From Citromicrobium sp. (GTDB taxonomy: Bacteria > Pseudomonadota > Alphaproteobacteria > Sphingomonadales > Sphingomonadaceae), in NCBI GenBank assembly GCA_002729695.1, contig PBYQ01000025.1, forward strand, positions 59,192 to 123,191: DNA of 64,000 nucleotides, in the 5' to 3' direction. The notes beneath the pieces are model-generated. The model worked only from the letters and a program-made list of their open reading frames with translations. It was not told where the DNA came from and searched no databases. Of the stretch, positions 26,607 to 34,891 are shown one piece after another. Both the position numbers and the translations under genes were made by a program. Each line of letters begins with the position of its first letter. The stretch's first letter is position 1.

Positions 26607-27824
26607 ATGCCTACCGAACACATCACGATTCCGACCGCTCGCGGGTACGAATTGGCTGGCGCGCTCGAATTGCCGACGGGGCTGGTGCGCGGTGCGGCGC
26701 TGTTTGCGCACTGTTTCACCTGCACGAAGCAGAGCAAGGCGGCGGTCGAGGTGACGCGCGCGCTGGCGCGACATGGCATTGCAACGCTGCGGTTCGACTT
26801 TACCGGGCTGGGCGGCAGCGGCGGCGATTTCGGGCGCGCGGGCTTTGCCAGCGATGTCGAGGATCTCGTCGCTTCGGCGCATCATCTGGGCGAGCGGTTC
26901 GGCGGCAAGATCCTGCTGGTCGGCCACAGCCTTGGCGGCGCGGCGGTGCTGGCGGCGGCAGGCATGATCGGCCGTGACCGGATCGCTGCCATTGCTACCA
27001 TCGCTGCCCCGGCGGACGTTCCGCACGTGCTGGGCAACATCAAGGGCGATCTCGCTGCGATCGAGAAGGAGGGGCAGGGCGAAGTCACCATCGGTGGGCG
27101 CGCGTTTCATCTCAGCCGCGAATTCCTGGCGAAGACACGCGACATCGACTTGCCGAGCGAGGTTGGCAAACTGAAGCTGCCGATCCTGATCGCCCACTCG
27201 CCGACCGACCAGATCGTCGGGATCGAGAATGCCTCCGCGCTCTACGAAGCCGCCAAGCACCCCAAGAGCTTCATCAGCCTCGCCGATGCCGATCATTTGC
27301 TGACCCGGCCCGACGACGCACACTTCATCGCGGATATCATCGCCGCGTGGGGCGAACGCTACATGCCGATGAAGGAAGACTGGCCGCTGCCCGAGGAGGG
27401 CGTGGTCGTGTGCACCGGCCACGGCAAGTTCGGCACCGAGGTTCACACCGGATCGCACCGCTTCGTGGTCGACGAGCCGCGCAGCCATGGCGGCGACGAT
27501 ACCGGGCCGACGCCCTACGACCTGCTCGGCGCTGCGCTCGGCACGTGCACCGCGATGACGATGAAGCTGTACGCCGACCGCAAGGGCATCCCGTTCGAGG
27601 GCGCGCGGGTGGCGGTGACGCACGAGCGCGACCACGCGAAGGATTGCGACCATTGCGAGGAGGAGGGTATGCAGGTGCAGGCGCTCAAGCGGGTCATCAC
27701 GCTCCTCGGCGACGATCTGACCGACGAACAGCGCGACAAGCTGATCGAGATAGCGGACAAGTGCCCGGTCCACCGGACGCTGGAAGGCCATCTGCACATC
27801 CATACTGAGGTGGGGGAGGGGTAG
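26607..27824 (+). CDS. alpha/beta hydrolase - OsmC fusion protein
   Basis: A 405-aa two-domain protein. Residues 1-250 are an alpha/beta hydrolase with nucleophile Ser108 in GHSLGG and an oxyanion region AHCFTCTKQS. Residues about 265-405 are an OsmC/Ohr-type domain with the two redox cysteines Cys314 (GTCTAM) and Cys386 (CPVHRTL), which in OsmC proteins reduce organic hydroperoxides. The fusion is known in other bacteria but the joint role is not settled. It is divergent from the beta-lactamase-fold gene. The stop lies 2 bp before the convergent membrane-protein stop. Confidence 0.92.
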   Translation: MPTEHITIPTARGYELAGALELPTGLVRGAALFAHCFTCTKQSKAAVEVTRALARHGIATLRFDFTGLGGSGGDFGRAGFASDVEDLVASAHHLGERFGGKILLVGHSLGGAAVLAAAGMIGRDRIAAIATIAAPADVPHVLGNIKGDLAAIEKEGQGEVTIGGRAFHLSREFLAKTRDIDLPSEVGKLKLPILIAHSPTDQIVGIENASALYEAAKHPKSFISLADADHLLTRPDDAHFIADIIAAWGERYMPMKEDWPLPEEGVVVCTGHGKFGTEVHTGSHRFVVDEPRSHGGDDTGPTPYDLLGAALGTCTAMTMKLYADRKGIPFEGARVAVTHERDHAKDCDHCEEEGMQVQALKRVITLLGDDLTDEQRDKLIEIADKCPVHRTLEGHLHIHTEVGEG

Positions 27825-27826
27825 GC

Positions 27827-28399
27827 TCACGCCTCCTCCAGCGCCTTGGCCTGCGCGGCGAGCTTGCGCGCGGCGCGCAGGTTGAGCCAGATGACGAAGC
27901 CGAAGAAGGCCAGTGTTGCCGCCAAGGGTGCGCCGACGTGGACCACAAGGTCCCAAAGATCGACCTGCCCGGCCGCCATGAAACCGACCGTCGCATAGAC
28001 CCCCAGCACGCCGGGGATCAGCGGCCCGATATACCACAGCGGCACTTTGCGCAGCGCGTCGGCCTGGCGGCGATACTGCGCGAGCAGGTGGGTGCGGCAT
28101 TCCTCTTCGGGGCGTCGCACCTCTGCCGAAGCGCGGTGACGCAGGTTCCACAGCACCACCACTACGCCGAGCGCGACCAACGCCATCGACAGCGCCATGC
28201 CGGTGAGGCCGATGCTCGCAAACAGCACTGCTGCCGGGATGGAGAGCGCGAGCACGAACCCGCCCGCTAGATACTCGATCAGGTTGCGGCGGCGCATCTG
28301 CCGCTCGAAACTGCTGGTCCGTTGCATCAGGTCATCCGGTTGGGTGAAGGCGTTCTCGGCAGCTTGCGCGTGCCACAGGGTCTGGAGATTATCGGTCAT
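27827..28399 (-). CDS. membrane protein coupled to an ECF sigma factor gene
   Basis: A 190-aa protein with no recognised family. It has a cytosolic N-terminus of about 40 residues (MTDNLQTLWHAQAAENAF), a charged RRRN patch, then about four transmembrane segments (near 46-64, 69-87, 123-143, 151-171) and a short charged tail. The GGAGGATCGACC ribosome site precedes the ATG. It overlaps the sigma factor gene stop by 4 nt. A role as anti-sigma factor or membrane partner is plausible from position; the N-terminal segment is the candidate binding region. No zinc-binding HxxxCxxC anti-sigma motif is seen. Confidence 0.75.
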   Translation of the reverse strand: MTDNLQTLWHAQAAENAFTQPDDLMQRTSSFERQMRRRNLIEYLAGGFVLALSIPAAVLFASIGLTGMALSMALVALGVVVVLWNLRHRASAEVRRPEEECRTHLLAQYRRQADALRKVPLWYIGPLIPGVLGVYATVGFMAAGQVDLWDLVVHVGAPLAATLAFFGFVIWLNLRAARKLAAQAKALEEA

Positions 28400-28911
28400 G
28401 GTCGATCCTCCGGGAGTTCGAATTGGGCGGCCAGCCTGTCGCGCAGGCGGGAAAGCCGCGTGGCGACAGCGCCGCTGGAAAGGCCGGTAACCTCCGCGAT
28501 CTCGGCCCCCGAATGCCCTTCGAGCCACAGCAGGATGACCTGCGCGTCGAGCAGTGGGAGAGTGCAGATGATCGCGTGGAGGCGGGTGAGGGCGTGAGCG
28601 TCCGCCGCAGCCGCTTCGCCTGCGTTGGCGGCGGGCAGCGTCTCTAGCTCGTCGATATCGACCGTCGCCGGGCGGCGGCTGTGTCGGCCGACATGATCGG
28701 CGGCGACATTATGCGCGACGCGGAAGACCCACGTCTTTAGCGCGCAATTCCCGTCGAACCGCGCAAAGCTGCGCCACAGTTCGAGGTGGATGTCCTGCTC
28801 CAGATCGCGCGCCTTGTCCGCATCGCGCTCCATCGCCCGGGCAAGCCGCGCGATAGCAGGCGCAAACTGCTCGCCCGCCTGGTGGTAGAGTGTGGCCTGT
28901 TGCCCGGTCAT
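28396..28911 (-). CDS. ECF-type RNA polymerase sigma factor
   Basis: A 171-aa sigma-70 family protein. Region 2 covers about residues 30-85 (DLEQDIHLELWRSFARFDG, LKTWVFRVAHNVAADHV), region 4 about residues 108-162 (LHAIICTLPLLDAQVILLWLEGHSGAEIAEVTGLS, then GAVATRLSRLRDRL helix-turn-helix). It lacks regions 1 and 3, as usual for ECF factors. The coupled downstream membrane protein is the likely regulator. Its target promoters are not identifiable. Confidence 0.88.
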   Translation of the reverse strand: MTGQQATLYHQAGEQFAPAIARLARAMERDADKARDLEQDIHLELWRSFARFDGNCALKTWVFRVAHNVAADHVGRHSRRPATVDIDELETLPAANAGEAAAADAHALTRLHAIICTLPLLDAQVILLWLEGHSGAEIAEVTGLSSGAVATRLSRLRDRLAAQFELPEDRP

Positions 28912-28972
28912 GCCCCTTTAGTCGCCGAGCGGGAGGATTTCTTACAGGGGGTGCGAGATTTTTTCTCGGCTA

Positions 28973-29090
28973 GCCCCTCATCCAAGCATCGCTAGTCGCC
29001 GACGCGACAAGCTAGGCGATCCTTCTCCCCTAGGGAGAAGGCTATGGAGACTTGGCGACAAAGGAGCCTAGCCGCAGTTGGATGAGGGGC
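28973..29090. repeat. palindromic repeat between sigma factor gene and parE
   Basis: Perfect 13-bp arms GCCCCTCATCCAA (28973-28985) and TTGGATGAGGGGC (29078-29090) enclose a hairpin CCTTCTCCC-CTA-GGGAGAAGG (29021-29041) and inner arms GCTAGGC/GCCTAGC. It is a nested structure of about 118 bp that ends 8 bp before the parE stop codon. Confidence 0.85.
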
Positions 29091-29098
29091 CAAAACCC

Positions 29099-31087
29099 TC
29101 ACGCATCGATCAGCTCGCGATCCAGATCGCCCGCCTTGTTCTGGATGAACTGGAAGCGGTGCTCCGGATTGCGGCCCATCAGCTGGCCGACGAGTTCCTT
29201 CACCGCCGCGCGGTCCTCGAATTCGGGGGGCAGGGTGATGCGGATCAGGCTGCGGCTTTCGGGATGCATGGTGGTCTCGCGCAACTGTGCGGGGTTCATT
29301 TCGCCGAGACCCTTGAAGCGCGAAATCTCGATCTTCTTACCCTTGAAGACCGTCTCTTCCAGCTCGCGCCGGTGCTCTTCGTCGCGGGCATAGTGGCTCT
29401 CCTTGCCTGCAGTCAGGCGGTAGAGCGGCGGCTGGGCGAGGAACAGGTGCCCCTTGCGGACGATGTCGGGCATTTCCTGGAAGAAGAACGTCATCAGCAG
29501 CGTCGCGATATGCGCGCCGTCGACGTCGGCGTCAGTCATGATGACCACGCGGTCATAGCGCAGCTGATCGGCGTCGCAGTCCTTGCGCACCCCGCAGCCG
29601 AGCGCGAGGATCAGGTCCGCGATTTCGCTGTTGGCGCGAATCTTGTCCGCGCTGGCGCTTGCTACGTTGAGGATCTTGCCCCGGATCGGCAGTATCGCCT
29701 GCGTCTTGCGGTCGCGCGCCTGCTTGGCGCTGCCGCCCGCGCTATCGCCTTCGACGATGAACAGCTCGGTCTCCGCGCCGGTTTCGCCCGAACAATCGGT
29801 CAGCTTGCCGGGCAGGCGCAGCTTCTTGGCGTTGGTGGCGGTCTTGCGCTTCACCTCGCGCTCGGCACGGCGGCGCAGGCGCTCGTCCATGCGCTCCATC
29901 ACTTCGCCGAGCAGCGCCTTGCCGCGATCCATATTGTCCGCGAGGAAGTGGTCGAAATGGTCGCGCACCGCGTTTTCGACCAGCTTTGCCGCCTCGGGCG
30001 AGGTCAGCCGGTCCTTGGTCTGGCTCTGGAACTGCGGATCGCGGATGAAGACCGACAGCAGCACTTCGGCGCCCGCCATCACGTCGTCGGCGGAAATGTC
30101 CTTCGCCTTCTTCTGCCCGACGAGGTCGCCGAACGCGCGCAGACCCTTGGTCAGCGCATTGCGCAGGCCCTGTTCGTGCGTCCCGCCATCGGGAGTGGGC
30201 ACGGTGTTGCAGTACCAGCTTGTCGCGCCTTCGGAGAACAGCGGCCAGGCGATCGCCCATTCGACGCGCCCCTGCGAGGTGCCGTTCGTCTCAGGGAAGT
30301 CTTGGCTCCCGGCGAAGGGCTCTGCGGTGACGCACTCGCGCCCATTGATCCGCTGCGTGAGGTGATCGGCGAGCCCGCCGGGGAACTTGAAGGTGTCTTC
30401 CTCGGGCACTTCGTCGGTGGCGAGCGACGGCGCGCATTTCCAGCGGATCTCCACGCCCGCGAACAGGTACGCCTTCGATCTCGCGAGCTGGAACAGCCGC
30501 TTGGCGCTGAACTTGCGCTCGCCGAAAATCTCCGGATCGGGCGTGAAGCTGACCGTGGTGCCGCGCCGGTTGGGGGCTGCGCCTACGGTCTCGATCGGGC
30601 CGAGCGTCTGCCCCTTGGAGAATTCCTGTGCGTACAGCGTCTTGTCGCGCGCCACCTCGACCCGCGTATGTTCGGACAGCGCGTTGACCACGCTGACCCC
30701 GACGCCGTGTAGGCCGCCGGAGGTCGCATAGGCTTTCCCTGAGAATTTCCCGCCCGAGTGGAGCGTCGAGAGGATCACCTCGAGCGTCGACTTGCCCGGA
30801 AACTTCGGATGCTCGTCCACCGGCATGCCGCGACCATTGTCGGCGATGGTCAGGCGGTTGCCTTCCTCCAGCCGGACTTCGATGCGCGACGCATGGCCTG
30901 CCACCGCCTCGTCCATCGAGTTGTCGAGCACTTCGGCAGCGAGGTGATGCAGCGCGCGGTCGTCCGTCCCGCCGATATACATGCCGGGGCGGCGGCGCAC
31001 GGGCTCTAGCCCCTCAAGCACCTCGATCGAGGAAGAATCGTAATCGCCGCTGGAGGTCGGCGTACCGTCGAAAAGATCATCGGACAT
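29099..31087 (-). CDS. parE: DNA topoisomerase IV subunit B
   Basis: ATPase subunit (662 aa) of topoisomerase IV, which separates replicated chromosomes. GHKL ATPase motifs: EVLDNSMDEAV near residue 52, DNGRGMP near 83, GLHGVG near 125. TOPRIM motifs near 440-530: EGDSAGGSA, PIRGKILN, and TDADVDGAHI with its metal aspartates. Length and the RFKGLGEMNP segment match alphaproteobacterial ParE rather than GyrB (which is longer). It lies downstream of the LpoA-like gene on the same strand. Confidence 0.96.
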   Translation of the reverse strand: MSDDLFDGTPTSSGDYDSSSIEVLEGLEPVRRRPGMYIGGTDDRALHHLAAEVLDNSMDEAVAGHASRIEVRLEEGNRLTIADNGRGMPVDEHPKFPGKSTLEVILSTLHSGGKFSGKAYATSGGLHGVGVSVVNALSEHTRVEVARDKTLYAQEFSKGQTLGPIETVGAAPNRRGTTVSFTPDPEIFGERKFSAKRLFQLARSKAYLFAGVEIRWKCAPSLATDEVPEEDTFKFPGGLADHLTQRINGRECVTAEPFAGSQDFPETNGTSQGRVEWAIAWPLFSEGATSWYCNTVPTPDGGTHEQGLRNALTKGLRAFGDLVGQKKAKDISADDVMAGAEVLLSVFIRDPQFQSQTKDRLTSPEAAKLVENAVRDHFDHFLADNMDRGKALLGEVMERMDERLRRRAEREVKRKTATNAKKLRLPGKLTDCSGETGAETELFIVEGDSAGGSAKQARDRKTQAILPIRGKILNVASASADKIRANSEIADLILALGCGVRKDCDADQLRYDRVVIMTDADVDGAHIATLLMTFFFQEMPDIVRKGHLFLAQPPLYRLTAGKESHYARDEEHRRELEETVFKGKKIEISRFKGLGEMNPAQLRETTMHPESRSLIRITLPPEFEDRAAVKELVGQLMGRNPEHRFQFIQNKAGDLDRELIDA

Positions 31088-31100
31088 GCGGCAACAGTGG

Positions 31101-31137
31101 GACCGCGCGTACCGCTAGACAAGCGAAACGCGCGGTC
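31101..31137. repeat. stem-loop between the LpoA-like gene and parE
   Basis: GACCGCGCGT (31101-31110) pairs perfectly with ACGCGCGGTC (31128-31137) around a 17-nt loop. It lies in the 91-bp gap upstream of parE. No T-run on either side, so it may be a leader stem or a weak terminator for the LpoA-like gene. Confidence 0.5.
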
Positions 31138-31178
31138 TGTCCGCAGAATTCAGTGCGCTAATGTCAGCTTGGTCCCGC

Positions 31179-32396
31179 TCAGAAATTGTCCGGCGCAGGG
31201 GATACGACCACGACCTGTCCGTCGCGAACCTCGCGCACTTCCAGCGCGCGTTGCGCCGTCCCGTCGGCTTCGAAGCGGAATGCTCCGTCGAGGCCCAGGA
31301 ACCCGCCGCGCGCGGTCAGTTCGGACGTGGGGAAGGGCGTGCCCGGACGCCAGGTGTTGTTGCCTGCGACCCTGAGCGCAAGCAGCACGCTGTCGTAGCC
31401 GAGCGTCGCGATCCGGTAGGGCGCGTTGCCGAACCGGCTGCGGTAGCTGTCCGAAAAATTGCGGTAGCGCGCGTCGGAGACCGCAGAGAACAACGCGCCC
31501 TGCATCACGCCTGCTGCCGGAATGTCGGCCTCGCCGCTCCAAAGCTCGGTGCCGAGCAGGCGCGGCATCAGGCTGTTTTCGGTCCGCAATTCGGCAGCGG
31601 CAGAAATTGCAAGGCGCGGGCTGTCGGCAATCAGCACCGTATCGAAACCGCCGCGAGCGCGCAGGCGGCGCGCCGCACTCGCGGCTGCGCCTTCGTTGCG
31701 GGTGTAGCGTTCGGTCGCGACGAGCGTGCCGCCGATTTCGCGCAGGGCGGAAATCAGCGCGAACTCTGCCTGACGGCCATACTCGCCTTCGGGCACCAGC
31801 GCGGCGTAATTGCGCGCACCCTGGGTGCGGGCGAAGGCGACCGTGCGGTGGACCGACTGCGACGGAGTGAGCCCCATCAGGTACACATCGGGCGCGGAAA
31901 CGCTGACGTCGTTGGAGAACGAGATCAGCGGAATGCCCGCCGCGCGTGCCAGCCCGACGACTTCTTCCACATTGCTGCCAAGCAGCGGGCCCAGGATCAG
32001 CTCGTTACCCTCCGCCAGCGCGCGACGTGCCGCGCCTGCGGGATCGTTGGACGTGTCATAGGTGGTGATGCGCAGGTTGCTGGCATTGGTATCGAGCAGC
32101 GCCATGGTGGTCGCATTGGCGATCGACTGGCCGACCCGCTCGTTCACCCCGCTGGTCGGCACCAGCAGCGCAATCCGGTGCCGTCCCTGCCCATCCTGCG
32201 GAAGCGGGGCGGGTGTGTTGGGCCGCGGGATCGGCGGCGGCGTCGCGGCATCGGTACGATTGCCGGTGTTCGGCTGCGAGGTCGGCGGGGGCGGGCTGGT
32301 GGGCGCTTCGACTTGCGGAATGATCTGACAGCCCGCGAGCAGCAGGCCCGCTCCGAAAGCGAGGATCAGTTTGCGGCAGTGGCGAAGGCCCATCAT
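31179..32396 (-). CDS. LpoA-like lipoprotein (penicillin-binding protein activator)
   Basis: A 405-aa outer-membrane or periplasmic lipoprotein: signal peptide with lipobox LLLAGC, modified Cys23, then a Pro-rich linker, then a periplasmic-binding-protein-like fold (Peripla_BP_6/LpoA C-domain type: HRIALLVPTSG near residue 72, GPLLGSNVEEV near 136, YAALVPEGEYGRQAEF near 190). E. coli LpoA activates PBP1A. The rsmI-lpoA-yraN neighbourhood is conserved in proteobacteria and supports the call. Divergent from rsmI, 27 bp apart. It lacks the N-terminal TPR domain of E. coli LpoA. Confidence 0.85.
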   Translation of the reverse strand: MMGLRHCRKLILAFGAGLLLAGCQIIPQVEAPTSPPPPTSQPNTGNRTDAATPPPIPRPNTPAPLPQDGQGRHRIALLVPTSGVNERVGQSIANATTMALLDTNASNLRITTYDTSNDPAGAARRALAEGNELILGPLLGSNVEEVVGLARAAGIPLISFSNDVSVSAPDVYLMGLTPSQSVHRTVAFARTQGARNYAALVPEGEYGRQAEFALISALREIGGTLVATERYTRNEGAAASAARRLRARGGFDTVLIADSPRLAISAAAELRTENSLMPRLLGTELWSGEADIPAAGVMQGALFSAVSDARYRNFSDSYRSRFGNAPYRIATLGYDSVLLALRVAGNNTWRPGTPFPTSELTARGGFLGLDGAFRFEADGTAQRALEVREVRDGQVVVVSPAPDNF

Positions 32397-32423
32397 GCTT
32401 GCGAATATCCCTTGCGTTGGTCC

Positions 32424-33290
32424 ATGGCGGTATTCGTGAACGACACCAGCGATGCAGCCTCTCACCCCGCCCTTGCGCCTGGCCTGTATATCGTCGCGAC
32501 ACCTATTGGCAATCTGAACGACATTACGTTGCGGGCGGTCGACGTGCTGAAGCGCTGCGATGCCGTAGCGTGCGAGGACACGCGCGTGACCGGAAAGCTC
32601 TTGCGACATCTGGGGCTGTCGAAGCCGCTCTGGCGCTACGACGACCATGCCGATGCGCGCGACCGGGCGCGCCTGATCGAGAGCATGGCCACCCGTGCGG
32701 TCGCGCTGGTGAGCGATGCGGGCACTCCGCTGATTTCCGACCCCGGGTATCAACTGGTCAATGCGGCGCGCGAGGCGGGAATCTATATCCAGACCATCCC
32801 CGGCCCCTGCGCCGCCATCGCCGCGATCACGCTCGCCGGATTGCCGAGCGACCGTTTCTTATTCGCGGGCTTCCTGCCGGTGAAGGAAAAGGCGCGCGCC
32901 GACATGCTCGCCGAGCTTGGCGAGATCGCCGCCACGCTGGTGTTCTACGAAAGCGCGGGGCGGCTGACGAAGGCGCTGGCCGCAATCGACGCCACGCTGC
33001 CCGGTCGCCGCGTCGGCGTGGCGCGCGAACTTACCAAGATGCACGAGGAATGCCGGGTCGATGCGCCTGCCGCGCTGATCGCGCATTACGAGGCAAAGCC
33101 GCCCAAGGGCGAGATCGTGCTGCTGGTCGAACCGCCCGAGGAGCAGGAAGCCAGCGAAGAGGATGTCGACCGGTTGCTGCGCGAGGCTCTGGCGACGGAC
33201 AAGCCCTCCCAAGCCGCGGCAAAGGTCGCGAAAGCCACCGGAGCGGACCGCAAGGCGCTTTACGCGCGCGCACTGGAACTGCGCGAATGA
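32424..33290 (+). CDS. rsmI: 16S rRNA 2'-O-methyltransferase (C1402)
   Basis: A 288-aa SAM-dependent enzyme of the tetrapyrrole-methylase-like fold that modifies C1402 of 16S rRNA. Motifs: LYIVATPIGNLNDITLRA near residue 24, CEDTRVTGKLL near 50, SDAGTPLISDPGY near 96, IPGPCAA near 121. The ATG at 32424 gives the usual N-terminus. The yraN start overlaps its stop by 4 nt (ATGA). Confidence 0.95.
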   Translation: MAVFVNDTSDAASHPALAPGLYIVATPIGNLNDITLRAVDVLKRCDAVACEDTRVTGKLLRHLGLSKPLWRYDDHADARDRARLIESMATRAVALVSDAGTPLISDPGYQLVNAAREAGIYIQTIPGPCAAIAAITLAGLPSDRFLFAGFLPVKEKARADMLAELGEIAATLVFYESAGRLTKALAAIDATLPGRRVGVARELTKMHEECRVDAPAALIAHYEAKPPKGEIVLLVEPPEEQEASEEDVDRLLREALATDKPSQAAAKVAKATGADRKALYARALELRE

Positions 33291-33643
33291 CCGCCAAGCG
33301 GGAGCGCGCCGAGAAGGCGGGCCGGGGCGGCGAGGAAGAGGCGGCCCGCTGGCTCGAAAGCGAAGGCTGGGAAATTATCGACCGCCGCCGCAAAACGAAG
33401 CTGGGTGAAATCGACCTGATCGCGCGCCGCGAAGGACTGGTCGCCTTCGTCGAGGTCAAGTGGCGGCGCAGCGTGCCCGATCTCGACCTCGCCATCGACG
33501 AACGCCGCCTTGCGCGCGTGGCGGCGGCCGCGGGTGCAGTCGCGCACGAGTACGCGACCGGTGGCGAGGACATACGGATCGATGTGATCCTGCTTGCACC
33601 GGGCGCTCAGCCTCGCCACATCGCGAACGCGTGGATGCCGTGA
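33287..33643 (+). CDS. yraN: YraN family (UPF0102) nuclease-like protein
   Basis: A 118-aa UPF0102 protein. The PD-(D/E)xK-like core is visible as GEIDLIARREGLVAFVEVKWRR (residues about 40-60: Asp, then Glu-x-Lys). Cellular role unknown, although the fold suggests a nuclease. Coupled to rsmI as in many proteobacteria. Confidence 0.9.
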   Translation: MTAKRERAEKAGRGGEEEAARWLESEGWEIIDRRRKTKLGEIDLIARREGLVAFVEVKWRRSVPDLDLAIDERRLARVAAAAGAVAHEYATGGEDIRIDVILLAPGAQPRHIANAWMP

Positions 33644-33658
33644 GATCCATCCAGCAGC

Positions 33659-33746
33659 GCTCATCCTGAGCCTGTCGAAGGATCGCATTTACTTTCAGCG
33701 CGGCACCGAAAAGAAGAACGGCCCTTCGACAAGCTCAGGGCGAGCG
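33659..33746. repeat. palindromic repeat between yraN and gshB
   Basis: CGCTCATCCTGAGCCTGTCGAAGG and GCCCTTCGAC..GCTCAGGGCGAGCG are inverted with few mismatches across a loop of about 38 nt. Same family as 3579-3660 (in glyS) and 57003-57097. Confidence 0.8.
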
Positions 33747-33757
33747 GGACAATTAAC

Positions 33758-34738
33758 ATGACTATGAAAACCGCCTTCCAGATGGACCCGATCGAGAGCG
33801 TCAAGATCGCGGGCGATTCCAGCTTCGCGCTGATGCTCTCGGCGCAGGAGCGCGGGCACGAGGTGTGGCATTACGATGTGAAGAGCCTCGCGTGGGAAAG
33901 CGACGGCTCGCCCGCCGGCAAGATCACCGCCTTCGCGCGTCCCGTTCGTGTGCAGCGCGTCGAGGGCGATCACTACGAATGGCTGGGCGACCGGCGCAAG
34001 ATCGACCTCGCACGCGATATTGACGTCGTTTGGCTGCGGCAGGACCCGCCGTTCGACCTCGGCTACATCACTGCCGCCTTCCTGCTCGACCGACTGAAAG
34101 GCACCACGTTGGTGGTCAACGACCCGCGCGAGGTCGTGAACGCGCCCGAGAAAATGTTCGTCCTCGATTACGCGCGCTTCATGCCGCCGACGCTGATCGC
34201 GCGCAGGCTTGCGGACATTCAGGCGTTCCAGAAGAAACACGGCGCGGTGGTGGTGAAGCCGCTGCACGGCAATGGCGGCAAGGCGATCTTCAAGATCGAC
34301 GAGCACGGCACGAACCTGTCCGCGCTGTCCGAAGTCTTCGACAACCAGTGGCCCGAGGCGCACATGGTACAGGCCTTCCTCCCCACGGTGAGCGAGGGCG
34401 ACAAGCGGATCGTGCTGGTCGACGGCGTGGTCGCAGGCGCGATCAACCGCAAGCCGGGCGAGGGCGAGTTCCGCTCCAATCTCGCGCAGGGCGGATCGGC
34501 CGAGGCGGCTCAGCTGACCGCGCGAGAGGAAGAAATCTGCGCCGCGATGGGGCCGGAGCTGAAACGGCGGGGCCTCGTGTTCGTCGGCATCGACGTGATC
34601 GGCGGCGAGTGGCTGACCGAGATCAACGTGACCTCGCCCACCGGAATTGTGGCGATCGACCGGTTCAACGGCACCGACACGCCGGGCGCGCTCTGGAATG
34701 CGACCGAGCGGCGGCACGCGGATATGGCGAAGCGCTAA
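33758..34738 (+). CDS. gshB: glutathione synthetase
   Basis: ATP-grasp enzyme (326 aa) that joins gamma-glutamylcysteine and glycine to form glutathione in the cytoplasm. Motifs: FQMDPIESVKIAGDSSFALML at the N-terminus (typical GshB), VWLRQDPPFD near residue 90, VVVKPLHGNGGKAIF near 163, FVGIDVIGGEWLTEINVTSPTGI near 275 with the metal-binding Glu and Asn. Normal length. The palindromic repeat upstream lies between it and yraN. The downstream repeat is at 34760-34849. Confidence 0.96.
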   Translation: MTMKTAFQMDPIESVKIAGDSSFALMLSAQERGHEVWHYDVKSLAWESDGSPAGKITAFARPVRVQRVEGDHYEWLGDRRKIDLARDIDVVWLRQDPPFDLGYITAAFLLDRLKGTTLVVNDPREVVNAPEKMFVLDYARFMPPTLIARRLADIQAFQKKHGAVVVKPLHGNGGKAIFKIDEHGTNLSALSEVFDNQWPEAHMVQAFLPTVSEGDKRIVLVDGVVAGAINRKPGEGEFRSNLAQGGSAEAAQLTAREEEICAAMGPELKRRGLVFVGIDVIGGEWLTEINVTSPTGIVAIDRFNGTDTPGALWNATERRHADMAKR

Positions 34739-34759
34739 TCCCGCTTGCCGCCTTTTAAT

Positions 34760-34849
34760 CGTCGCCCCGGACTTGATCCGGGGCAGGGCTTTCTTCGGGG
34801 GATCTATCACAAGAAGAAGCCCTATCCCGGGTCACGCCCGGGATGACGA
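34760..34849. repeat. palindromic repeat between convergent gshB and SIMPL genes
   Basis: Hairpins CCCCGGA-CTTGA-TCCGGGG (34765-34783) and TCCCGGG-TCACG-CCCGGGA (34825-34843), linked by AGGGCTT/AAGCCCT arms, with CGTCG and TGACGA ends. The first hairpin is identical to that in glyS at 3125-3207. Confidence 0.85.
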
Positions 34850-34891
34850 AGAAGGGAGGGGGGCTAAACAACGGCCCCCACAACACCATCC

